Assembly: GCA_034434895.1 (NCBI GenBank)
Contig: DAOTYI010000291.1
Span: 1-8,506, forward strand
Origin: DAOTXL01 sp034434895
GTDB taxonomy: Bacteria > Chloroflexota > Anaerolineae > JAAYZQ01
DNA: 8,506 bases
Direction of reading: 5' to 3'
Both the position numbers and the translations under genes were made by a program. Below, in pieces: positions 1 through 6,313 of the stretch (position 1 is its first letter; each line of letters starts with the position of its first letter). Under the pieces are notes generated by a model. That model did no database searches and was not told where the DNA came from. It saw only the letters and a program-made list of their open reading frames with translations.

Positions 1-5
1 CTGAT

Positions 6-47
6 CCCCCCTCTCCCCTGGCCGCAAGGCCAGAGGGAGAAGGGGGG
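6..47. repeat. GC-rich bulged hairpin with GCAA tetraloop (REP-like)
   Basis: Bases 6-23 pair with 28-47 through about 18 base pairs. The inner stem CTGGCC/GGCCAG closes a GCAA (GNRA-type) loop, and the 3' arm has single-A bulges at 34 and 41. The CCCCTCTCCC...GGGAGAGGGG style is that of dispersed intergenic repeats known in many GC-rich bacteria (from memory, not searched). Neither strand has a T tract after the stem, so it is not a classical intrinsic terminator. It lies about 115 nt beyond the last stop codon of the minus-strand operon, where it could still protect the 3' end of the transcript. Confidence 0.6.
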
Positions 48-100
48 CAAAGGGGGGTGAGGGGCGATGAAGGCCTTCGGTCACAAAAGTGTCAACCCTT

Positions 101-124
101 CCTCTGCGCCTCTGCGGTGAGAGG
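101..124. repeat. Tandem CCTCTGCG 8-mer with small inverted repeat
   Basis: CCTCTGCG occurs twice head to tail (101-108 and 109-116). The second copy begins a small hairpin, CCTCT-GCGGTG-AGAGG (109-124). The sequence resembles the 'ctctgcgtctctgcggtga' type of dispersed intergenic repeat seen in several phyla; this is recall, not a search. Together with the hairpin at 6-47 it suggests that 1-161 is repeat-bearing spacer after the operon. No gene is supported in this stretch. Confidence 0.45.
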
Positions 125-161
125 AGATATTTTTAAGCACCCTCCCAGACCTGGCCTTCGC

Positions 162-1295
162 CTATCGCGCTTTCACCTCCCAGCAACGCTCCAGGTGCAC
201 CGGATTTACGCCCGAAAACAGGCACTGGATCGCATAGTCTCCGGCGGATGATTCTGCCTGGAGCAGCACATAGCTGCCCCATTGGGCCAGGCGGCCGACG
301 CGAGGGGGGCCGCGAAACATCCCGCTCCTGGCCCGGAGCCATTCCCGTTGCTCTTCGTCTGCTGCAAAGGCACATTCGGGGCAGTCTGCCGGCATTTGGC
401 CGGAAGTGATAAAGGCCGGGAACCCCTGCAGATAGGGGGGACGGGCATCGTAACAGAAAGCAAGTTGCTCAGCCACCACCCGGCAGTTGATCCAGGCCCC
501 ATTGTCAAAGTCGGCTGTCACCCAGATTGTATCCACCACGCCCAGGTCCACCAGGCCGATGGACAGACTGTACCGCCTGCTCATCTGGTCGCGCACGGCC
601 GAGATGGCGTTGTAATTGAGCCCGGTGCGCTGGCTCAGCTCGAACAGATCGCCGGGGTAGGTGCGGCCGGTGTGGATCGCCTCGTGGACCAACTGCGGGG
701 CCACGCGCAAGGGGCGGTTCACCATATGATCGGCGACCAGGCCGACGGCCACCGCCAGCGGCAATGGCAGAAGGAGCAAAAACCAGCCGCGTCCCTGGAG
801 ATGGCCCTGCTCATCGGCCTCAGCAACAAGCCCCTCCAGCCGGTATGGCTGGAGAAGGCCCATACACCCCAGGAGGAGCAGGATGAAAAAACCGGCCAGG
901 GCCGCCGCCGTCGCCGCAGTTTCGTTGAACGGGTAAATGGTCAGCCCCCAGGAACGGCGGTCGGCCAGCCACACCATCAGACTGCGGCCTTCATACGGGG
1001 TGTGGCCGATCACCCAGGTCATCAGGCTGCCGATGACCAGCCAGATCAACAGGCTGGCCCAGGCACGGCCGACCACGGCTGCCAGCCAGCCTCCCAGCCC
1101 CCCCAGGAGGAGCAGGATCAGGCTTCCCAGGAAGAGAGCGGGATAGACCACCCACTGCACCCGGCTGATCGCCAAAAAAATGGCGTCGGAAGCCCAGGCT
1201 CCCAACGCCAGAGCCAGGCCGAGCAGCAGGCCGTTCCACAGGCCCAGCCGCAGGCCCAGGCGACGCAGGGGGATATTTGGTTCGCCGGCAACCAT
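162..1295 (-). CDS. Unrecognised membrane protein with Cys-rich C-terminal domain
   Basis: A 377-residue protein of no family I recognise. Hydrophobic segments suggest about five membrane helices: roughly residues 17-42, 47-76, 79-97, 126-148 and 171-190. The remaining 187 residues form a soluble domain, probably outside the cytoplasm. It has six cysteines (271, 281, 305, 308, 358, 371), two of them in a CPEC pair, which would suit disulfides or metal binding. The ATG at 1295 is preferred to the start at 1349 because it lies 4 nt after the upstream permease stop, with GGGGAT about 9 nt before it; the longer form would overlap the permease by 50 nt. The spacing argues for translational coupling to the importer. 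It ends with TAG. A role as an accessory to the transporter is inference from position only; an unrelated passenger gene is equally possible. Confidence 0.72.
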   Translation of the reverse strand: MVAGEPNIPLRRLGLRLGLWNGLLLGLALALGAWASDAIFLAISRVQWVVYPALFLGSLILLLLGGLGGWLAAVVGRAWASLLIWLVIGSLMTWVIGHTPYEGRSLMVWLADRRSWGLTIYPFNETAATAAALAGFFILLLLGCMGLLQPYRLEGLVAEADEQGHLQGRGWFLLLLPLPLAVAVGLVADHMVNRPLRVAPQLVHEAIHTGRTYPGDLFELSQRTGLNYNAISAVRDQMSRRYSLSIGLVDLGVVDTIWVTADFDNGAWINCRVVAEQLAFCYDARPPYLQGFPAFITSGQMPADCPECAFAADEEQREWLRARSGMFRGPPRVGRLAQWGSYVLLQAESSAGDYAIQCLFSGVNPVHLERCWEVKAR

Positions 1296-1299
1296 CGGC

Positions 1300-2370
1300 T
1301 TATCCCCGGACGGTGCGCAACCTCGGGTCCAGGATGTCGCGCATGGCATCGCCGATCAGGTTCCAGCCCAGGCCAAAAATGATCAGCGCCGCGCCGGGAA
1401 AGACGATGATGTACCAGTGGGTGTCCAGGCTCAGGATCCAGTCCCGGGCAAAGCTGATGATCTGACCCCAATCGGCATAGCCGATGTCGGTGCCCACCCC
1501 CAAAAAGCTCAGGGCGGCAAAGGACAGGACGGCATCCCCCAGCCGGAAGGAGGCCAGCACCAGGATGGGGTAGATGACGTTGGGCAGGATATGACGGATG
1601 ATCAACCGGCTGTCCTTGACCCCGATCACGCGGCCGGCCAGGATATAATCCCGCTCCTTGGCCGACAGAATATCGCCCCGCACCACGCGGGCGTAGCGGG
1701 TCCAGCCAAAGACGATCAGGGCAATGGTGGGCGGCCAGATGCTCCGGCCAAATTTGGGCACCAGGATCGAGGCCATCATCAGAGCGGCCAGCAGGAAGGG
1801 GAAGGCCATAAAGATCTCGGTGATCCGCATCAGGACATCGTCCAGCCAGCCCCCATAAAAGGCAGAGATGGAGCCGACGATCAGGCCGATAATCACGGTG
1901 GTAAAGGTGACCACAATGCCGGCAAACAGGGCGGTGCGCGCCCCCCAGACGACCCCATACCAGATGTCGAACTGGCCGCTGGTGGTGCCCATCAGGTGGA
2001 CCCAATGGTCTTTGCCGGTTATGATCGGGTACCAGAATGGCACTTCGGGCACATCTTTGACCCACACCGAGCCGGGAGGTTGCGGTTTAGGGCCAAAGCC
2101 ATCGCGGGGGATCAGGTACGGGTCGGCTGCCACTTTCAGCGGCGGGGCCAGGACAGGGGCCAGGGCAGCCATCAGGATAAAGAAGGTCACAATCGTCAGG
2201 CCAGCCACCGACAGGGGGTTGGTGAACAGGCCGTGCAGCAAACGATACCACTCCGGCCCTAACAGCTTGCGCAATCCGGTCAATTCCGGCAATGTCCAGG
2301 CGACTACATCATCCCGGGTAATGGTCCGCTGTCCAGGGGCCTGGCGGCGGACAAGCGTCTCGGTTGTCAT
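1300..2370 (-). CDS. dppC: ABC importer permease, DppC/OppC family
   Basis: A 356-residue inner-membrane permease, one of the two channel subunits of a peptide-type (family 5) ABC importer. The first helix (about 52-75) is followed by a long outward loop (about 76-140) and then five helices (about 146-170, 187-205, 213-229, 262-284, 319-338). The cytoplasmic EAA loop that docks the ATPase is clear at 242-264: YILAGRVIGV, then IIRHILPN. The C-terminal GxGWNLIGDAMRDILDPR is typical of the family. The conserved LGTDxxGRD segment is degenerate here (MGTTSGQFD, 127-135). The start ATG has GAGGTG about 8 nt upstream, and the gene begins 20 nt after the DppB-type stop. The family is firm. The symbol denotes the family only; the substrate is unknown and could be peptides, oligosaccharides or other solutes. 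Confidence 0.93.
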   Translation of the reverse strand: MTTETLVRRQAPGQRTITRDDVVAWTLPELTGLRKLLGPEWYRLLHGLFTNPLSVAGLTIVTFFILMAALAPVLAPPLKVAADPYLIPRDGFGPKPQPPGSVWVKDVPEVPFWYPIITGKDHWVHLMGTTSGQFDIWYGVVWGARTALFAGIVVTFTTVIIGLIVGSISAFYGGWLDDVLMRITEIFMAFPFLLAALMMASILVPKFGRSIWPPTIALIVFGWTRYARVVRGDILSAKERDYILAGRVIGVKDSRLIIRHILPNVIYPILVLASFRLGDAVLSFAALSFLGVGTDIGYADWGQIISFARDWILSLDTHWYIIVFPGAALIIFGLGWNLIGDAMRDILDPRLRTVRG

Positions 2371-2390
2371 TCAGCACCTCACCTCAATCC

Positions 2391-3455
2391 TTAACTCAGG
2401 CGCACGCGGGGGTCCAAAAAGGCGTACAGGATGTCAATCACCAGGTTGGCCAGCATCAGCACCACCGCGCTGAACAGGGTAAAGCTGACCACCGTCAACA
2501 GGTCCAGGCTTTGGGCCGCCCGCGCTGCGGCTGAACCCATGCCGGGCAGGTCAAAGATCGTCTCGGTGATGACCACCCCCCCGATCAGGCCCACAATCGT
2601 CAATCCGGCGACGGTGACGACCGGGATGAGGGCGTTCGGCAAGGCATGGCGGTTGGTGACGGTCCGCTCGGCCAGCCCTTTGGCCCGGGCGGTCGTCACA
2701 TAGTCCTGGTGCAACGCTTCAAGCATCGAAGAGCGGGTCAGGCGCAGCAGCATCGCCCACTCCACGTAGCACAGGGTGACGATGGGGAGGATCAGGTGCC
2801 GCAGCGCATCCCAGAAGATGTCCAGCCGTAGATTGAGCAGGGCATCTATGGTGTTCATCTGGGTGTACCGGTGGAAGGAGGAGGACATGACCACCTGGGT
2901 GGCCCAGTCGGACAGGCGGCCGGGCGGGAACCATTTCAATTTGGCATAAAAGATCATCAACACCAGCAGGGCAAAGACAAAGGTAGGGAAAGACCAGCCG
3001 ACGATGCTGAACACACGGGCCCCCTGGTCAATCGGCTTGTTATGGTGTTTGGCGGCAATCACCCCCAGCCAGACGCCTCCCAGAATGATCGGCGTGCCGG
3101 CCCACAGCGCCAGCTCCAGCGAGACCGGCAGGCGCGTCAGGAGCAGTTCTTTGACCGGCAGGCGACCGGTGCGGGAGAAGCCAAAATCCCCCCGCAAGAT
3201 GCCGCCCACCCTCTCCCCCGTCTGGGGATCGATGCGACCGACCAGCCAACGCCAGTATTGCACGTGGAATGGATCTTTGAGGCCATAGCGCTGGATGATG
3301 GCGTCCAGCGCCCCGGGGGTATGGGGGATGTCGCGGACATAGAGGGCCGAACGCTCCACCGGGTCGAGCGTCATGGTCATGAGAAAGACCAGCAGCGTGA
3401 CCCCAAAGGCGGTAATGGGCAGTTGGAGCAGGCGACGGATGATATAAGCAGTCAT
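2391..3455 (-). CDS. dppB: ABC importer permease, DppB/OppB family
   Basis: A 354-residue inner-membrane permease, partner of the adjacent DppC-type subunit. The N-terminus is classic for the family: MTAYIIRRLLQLPIT, then a first helix (about 10-30). The outward segment carries YGLKDPFHVQYWRWL (57-71) and GDFGFSRTGRLPV (89-101), both standard DppB landmarks. Further helices lie near 113-135, 146-171, 218-240, 276-299 and 322-347. The EAA loop that contacts the ATPase spans 251-275 (DYVTTARAKG...RHALPN), and FDLPGMG (301-307) and the C-terminal DPRV are also conserved. The Shine-Dalgarno is weak (GAGG about 8 nt before ATG). A strong hairpin separates it from the binding-protein gene, which may lower its expression relative to that gene. 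The symbol denotes family only; the substrate is unknown. Confidence 0.94.
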   Translation of the reverse strand: MTAYIIRRLLQLPITAFGVTLLVFLMTMTLDPVERSALYVRDIPHTPGALDAIIQRYGLKDPFHVQYWRWLVGRIDPQTGERVGGILRGDFGFSRTGRLPVKELLLTRLPVSLELALWAGTPIILGGVWLGVIAAKHHNKPIDQGARVFSIVGWSFPTFVFALLVLMIFYAKLKWFPPGRLSDWATQVVMSSSFHRYTQMNTIDALLNLRLDIFWDALRHLILPIVTLCYVEWAMLLRLTRSSMLEALHQDYVTTARAKGLAERTVTNRHALPNALIPVVTVAGLTIVGLIGGVVITETIFDLPGMGSAAARAAQSLDLLTVVSFTLFSAVVLMLANLVIDILYAFLDPRVRLS

Positions 3456-3479
3456 AATTCCAGCCTCGAGACCAGAGGG

Positions 3480-3511
3480 TTTCCGGCGGGGGCAGGCGCC
3501 CCCGCCGGAAA
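3480..3511 (-). promoter_or_regulatory. Intercistronic 14-bp hairpin between binding protein and permeases
   Basis: A perfect inverted repeat of 14 bp with a 4-nt loop (arms 3480-3493 and 3498-3511, arm sequence TTTCCGGCGGGGGC). It fills most of the 78-nt gap between the binding-protein stop and the DppB-type start. On the transcribed strand it is followed by ACCCTCTGG, not a U run, so it is not a standard terminator. By analogy with hairpins after binding-protein genes in other importer operons, it may stabilise the upstream message or allow partial termination, giving more binding protein than permease. That role is inference. Confidence 0.7.
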
Positions 3512-3533
3512 GGGAATCACTCCGCCCGACCGC

Positions 3534-5612
3534 CTATTCGGTGGCCAGGCCATAGGCGTAGTAGTAGCCGGCGAACAGGATCGGGTTGTAGTACCAGTCC
3601 TGCACCCACCGCTGCTCGTACCGGACACCTGCCTCCTGCGACAGGGTGATCTGGATGGCCGTGTCGTAGAACAGCTTTTGCAGGTCAAAGTAGATCTTTT
3701 CGCGCTCTTTTGGATCGGAGGCCATCACTCCGGCGGTCACCAGCTCCTGGAACTGAGCCTTCAGGTCGGCAGGCAGGTTCTGCCGTCCGGCGTAGGTGCC
3801 GACCGTAAACGGCTGCACCCAGTTGTGCGGGTCGTGGATGTCCTCGATCCAGCCGCTGGCGACCAGGGGCAACTGGCTGGCGCGGAAGGCGCGCAGCATC
3901 GTCGGCCACGGCAGGCCCAGGCACTCGATCTGGTACTTGGCGTTGACCGAGCGCAGGCTGGACTGCAGGATGGCGCAGGCGGTCTGGCGCGCCACGTTGC
4001 CGGTGTTGTAGGCCATCTGAACCCGGAAGCCGACCTCGGGCAACTTGCCGTCCCAGGCCAGCGACAGTTCCTCGGCACATTTGTCCAGGTTGTATTCGTA
4101 CATCGGGCCATCCGGGTTGTAGCCCAACATGCCGACGATGATCGGGCCGTTGTTGCGGATCCCCTCGCCGTTCTGGGCGTCCCGGATGAAGGCGTCATAG
4201 TCGAAGCAGTAGTTGAAGGCCTTGCGCACATGGAGGTCGCTGAAAAAGTCGGGCGGGATGCCGTTGCCGTCCAGCTTGCCGCTGCCGATGTAGGGGTTAA
4301 TGCCCGTTTCCTGGCTCAGGTCAAAGTTCATAAAGATGTTGGTGCGGCTCACGCTGGGCAGGCCGGGCCACTTGCGCAGCGGCAGGTCGGGGTTCTCGGT
4401 GGGGGTGCATTCGTTGGTCAGGTAGTCACAGACCTCCCCTACATATTCATCCACCTGGGGCCGGTTGGCGGCCGGCACGGCTACCGTTTCGGCATCCCCT
4501 GCCTGCAGGATGGCAAAGCGGGTGCCCCACTCATCCACCAGCTTCTCGACCACCCGCTTGATCCGCGGCACACCGCTGGGGCCACCGGGCCACATCTCGT
4601 CGCCCGGCTTCCGCCAGTAGTTCTCGTTGGCCACCATGACCCACCCCTCATCCGGCGTCCAGCTCTCCAGCTTGTAGGGGCCGGTGCCGTTGATAATCGT
4701 GGACAGCGGGCTGTTCTCCGAGGTCAGGGAGTAGTAATCCTGCCAGGTGTCGCACGAGCCATCCCAGGCGCCGTTTTCGATGGCCCACTCCTTGTCCAGG
4801 GCCGAGCCCCACGATTGCGCCAGGGTGGCCAGGAAGGGACCCCACGGCTGGGCCAGGTGGAAGGTCAGCGTCCAGTTCTGGTCATCGGCCTCGATGGCGG
4901 CCTTGACCTTTTCGCACACGGCCTTCAATTCCTCCGGCTTGGCGTTGGCCTTCAGCCCTTCCGGATCGCCGGCATACGCCCCCTCGGCGATCTCCTCGGT
5001 GATGTCCCCCGACGCATAGCCCATGATCGGCTCGATCAGCAGCCACTGCGGGCCGTCGGGGCTGGACTGCAGCAGGCCCCGCTCAAAGGTGTACTCAAAG
5101 TCGCTGGGGGTCAGGTCGTTGCCGTTGTGGAACTTGACACCCTGCCGGATCTTGAAGGTGTAGGTCAGGCCATCCGCCGAGATGCCGCCGTTCTGCACGC
5201 TGGGGACTTCGGTGGCCAGCACCGGGATATACTCGGTCATCTTTTCGCGGTTGAAAAAGATCAGCCCTTCCATGACGTTCATGATCACCGCCGCGCTGGC
5301 GGTGTCGTAGGCCAGGTTCGGGTCCAGGGTGTCAATGTCACCAAAGGTAACAAAGGTGTAGGTGTCGGGTCGGGGGGCCACAAACTTCACCGGCTTGGGT
5401 GGCTCCGGGGTGGCGGTGACCACCTTTTCCACCTCGACAATCTTGGTCGCTTCCTGGACAATGGGGGTACCCGCCTTTTCCACAATGACCGTCTGCACGA
5501 CGACGCTGGTCTCTTTGATGATCTGCGGCGTCGGCGTCGGCCCACAGGCGGCCAGGACCAGAGGCGCGATCATGGCCACCATAGCCAGAATTGCCAACCT
5601 TTTCTTCAACAT
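3534..5612 (-). CDS. ABC importer substrate-binding lipoprotein, family 5 (SBP_bac_5)
   Basis: A 692-residue surface lipoprotein that captures the solute and delivers it to the adjacent permeases. Residues 1-22 are a lipoprotein signal with lipobox LAAC (Cys23). Residues 24-80 form a low-complexity tether rich in Thr, Pro, Val and Glu, ending VVTATPEPP. The rest is a family-5 binding fold: GDIDTLDPNLAYDTAS (91-106), the signature GVKFHNGNDLTPSDFEYTFE (158-177), NGTGPYKLESW (308-318), VRKAFNYCFD (462-471) and GWIEDIHDPHNW (587-598). It is longer than the common 500-600 residues, partly because of the tether and inserts near 200-300 and 385-450. The start is secure: AGGAGG lies 8 nt before ATG. 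It is the first gene of the operon, behind a long leader. Family-5 proteins bind peptides, sugars, nickel or opines, so the ligand cannot be read from sequence. Confidence 0.94.
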   Translation of the reverse strand: MLKKRLAILAMVAMIAPLVLAACGPTPTPQIIKETSVVVQTVIVEKAGTPIVQEATKIVEVEKVVTATPEPPKPVKFVAPRPDTYTFVTFGDIDTLDPNLAYDTASAAVIMNVMEGLIFFNREKMTEYIPVLATEVPSVQNGGISADGLTYTFKIRQGVKFHNGNDLTPSDFEYTFERGLLQSSPDGPQWLLIEPIMGYASGDITEEIAEGAYAGDPEGLKANAKPEELKAVCEKVKAAIEADDQNWTLTFHLAQPWGPFLATLAQSWGSALDKEWAIENGAWDGSCDTWQDYYSLTSENSPLSTIINGTGPYKLESWTPDEGWVMVANENYWRKPGDEMWPGGPSGVPRIKRVVEKLVDEWGTRFAILQAGDAETVAVPAANRPQVDEYVGEVCDYLTNECTPTENPDLPLRKWPGLPSVSRTNIFMNFDLSQETGINPYIGSGKLDGNGIPPDFFSDLHVRKAFNYCFDYDAFIRDAQNGEGIRNNGPIIVGMLGYNPDGPMYEYNLDKCAEELSLAWDGKLPEVGFRVQMAYNTGNVARQTACAILQSSLRSVNAKYQIECLGLPWPTMLRAFRASQLPLVASGWIEDIHDPHNWVQPFTVGTYAGRQNLPADLKAQFQELVTAGVMASDPKEREKIYFDLQKLFYDTAIQITLSQEAGVRYEQRWVQDWYYNPILFAGYYYAYGLATE

Positions 5613-5841
5613 CTTTCTCTCCTCCTGTCAAAAGAATGTGTGGATCCGAAAACAGACGACACACGGCAGATCACCCTCCGATAGACCTCACCTCCTCTCC
5701 TCCACACTTCGGGTGCCGGCCGCTTCGTCCATCGGCCTGCGCCATTCCCGCAGGCCAGAGCCTGCCTGACCGGGGCGATCAGATCGGATGCCACCTGCGG
5801 CAGCAATGGCCACGGATTGCCTGCGGCCGGGCATCATCCTG
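5613..5841 (-). promoter_or_regulatory. Long 5' leader of the importer operon
   Basis: About 229 nt separate the predicted transcription start (near 5841) from the first start codon. The leader holds a perfect 8-bp hairpin (5734-5756), a distant complementary pair of 8-mers (5716-5723 with 5823-5830) that could close a larger fold, and a purine-rich stretch (about 5690-5706, GGAGGAGAGGAGGTGAG on the transcribed strand) that resembles a ribosome site but is too far from the start codon. I do not recognise a known riboswitch or T-box. No convincing leader peptide was found: the frames available use weak non-ATG starts. Confidence 0.4.
5734..5756 (-). promoter_or_regulatory. Leader hairpin, 8-bp perfect stem
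   Basis: On the transcribed strand GGCCTGCG pairs perfectly with CGCAGGCC around the 7-nt loop GGAATGG; a flanking U-G pair can extend it. There is no U tract, so it is not a terminator. It lies about midway in the operon leader. It could be part of a regulatory fold or chance GC-rich complementarity. Confidence 0.45.
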
Positions 5842-5847
5842 TTATTT

Positions 5848-5876
5848 ATCATACCACAATTGCTGCCAGACGTCAA
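5848..5876 (-). promoter_or_regulatory. Sigma70-type promoter of the importer operon, extended -10
   Basis: Read on the minus strand: -35 TTGACG (5876-5871), a 17-nt spacer, -10 TATGAT (5853-5848), with TGG just before the -10 (extended -10). Five of six consensus bases match in each box and the spacer is ideal. The AT-rich patch stands out from the GC-rich surroundings. The predicted start is near 5841. Confidence 0.72.
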
Positions 5877-5942
5877 GTGGGCAGGTGATCGTTTGGAGGA
5901 TCGTCAGCCGACAATGTTCGATTCGACCTCCCCCTACCCCCC

Positions 5943-6172
5943 ACAGGGTGGTTTTGATGACAAACAGAATCTTTACAGCCGCGAACTCCCTGTTCGGCCT
6001 CGGAACCTGGTCTTTTTGCTGATGAACATGATTTTTATGGGCATGAACAGGGTGTTGAGCGCCGGAACAGGATGGTTTTGATGACAAACAGAATCTTTAC
6101 AGCCGCGAACTCCCTGTTCGGCCTCGGAACCTGGTCTTTTTGCTGATGAACATGATTTTTATGGGCATGAAC
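5943..6172. repeat. Two-copy direct repeat, 124-bp period (100-bp identical blocks)
   Basis: Bases 5949-6048 and 6073-6172 are identical over 100 of 100 positions. Extending left to 5943 and 6067 adds six positions with one mismatch (G5948 against A6072), giving 105 of 106 at a constant offset of 124. A unique 24-bp stretch (6049-6072) separates the identical blocks, and the 7-mer GAACAGG occurs at both its edges (6046-6052 and 6065-6071). The base use is more AT-rich than nearby genes. No coding capacity or transposase is evident. It looks like a recent duplication of a dispersed intergenic element. Confidence 0.92.
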
Positions 6173-6237
6173 GGATCAACGCGGATTTTACCTTCAATCA
6201 TCCGTGTCCATCCGTGAAATCCGTGTCATCCGCGTCC
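6173..6237. repeat. ATCCGTG-type repeat with inverted partner
   Basis: Four degenerate units follow each other at 9-10 nt: ATCCGTGTCC (6200), ATCCGTGAA (6210), ATCCGTGTC (6219), ATCCGCGTCC (6228). Upstream, GGATCAACGCGGATTTTA (6173-6190) is an imperfect inverted match to 6215-6231 (TGAAATCCGTGTCATCC), so the element can fold into a stem-loop. It abuts the second copy of the 100-bp block with no gap. Similar 'atccgtgtcatccgcgtcc' repeats occur between genes in many bacteria (recall, not searched). Confidence 0.65.
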
Positions 6238-6253
6238 TATAAAATTCTGCTGG

Positions 6254-6282
6254 TTGACATTCCAACCGGGATATGATATGCT
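6254..6282 (+). promoter_or_regulatory. Sigma70-type promoter, extended -10, for the secreted PLD-domain gene
   Basis: A consensus -35 TTGACA (6254-6259), a 17-nt spacer and -10 TATGCT (6277-6282), preceded by TGA (TG at 6274-6275, extended -10). The predicted start is near 6289, leaving a leader of about 25 nt. A shifted -10, TATGAT at 6272-6277, would leave only 12 nt of spacer and is less likely. The promoter lies 16 bp after the ATCCGTG repeat. Confidence 0.68.
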
Positions 6283-6313
6283 CTCTTTGACTCTTGAAAG
6301 GGGAGGGAACAGC

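Noticed and set aside
6..47. Intrinsic terminator for the minus-strand operon
   Set aside because: The stem is strong but no U tract follows on the transcribed strand, so it is listed as a repeat instead.
59..96. TTGACA-like -35 box on the minus strand (91-96)
   Set aside because: No -10-like hexamer lies at 16-18 nt, and no gene follows within the window.
282..2262. Long plus-strand frames (366 and 360 codons) opposite the unknown membrane protein and the DppC-type permease
   Set aside because: Low-complexity Gln/Gly/Pro/Asp-rich products that mirror real minus-strand genes. They overlap each other and have no ribosome sites of note.
2871..5684. 937-codon open frame on the plus strand opposite the binding-protein and DppB-type genes
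   Set aside because: It is antisense to genes with clear family motifs. Its product is a low-complexity Gly/Gln/Val/Asp/His-rich chain without domains, as expected from high-GC third codon positions on the other strand.
5773..5792. Operator-like palindrome around GATCAGATC in the operon leader
   Set aside because: Only 4-bp arms match cleanly and it lies downstream of the predicted transcription start, which is too little to call a binding site.
5606..5806. Possible leader peptide or small gene upstream of the binding protein, overlapping its start
   Set aside because: The frame begins at a TTG, has no well-placed ribosome site and would place a hairpin stem in coding sequence. Nothing in the product is recognisable.
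5943..6237. Insertion sequence or CRISPR array in the divergent intergenic region
   Set aside because: There is no transposase frame, no terminal inverted repeats around the block and only two long direct copies. CRISPR repeats are 25-40 bp with many unique spacers.
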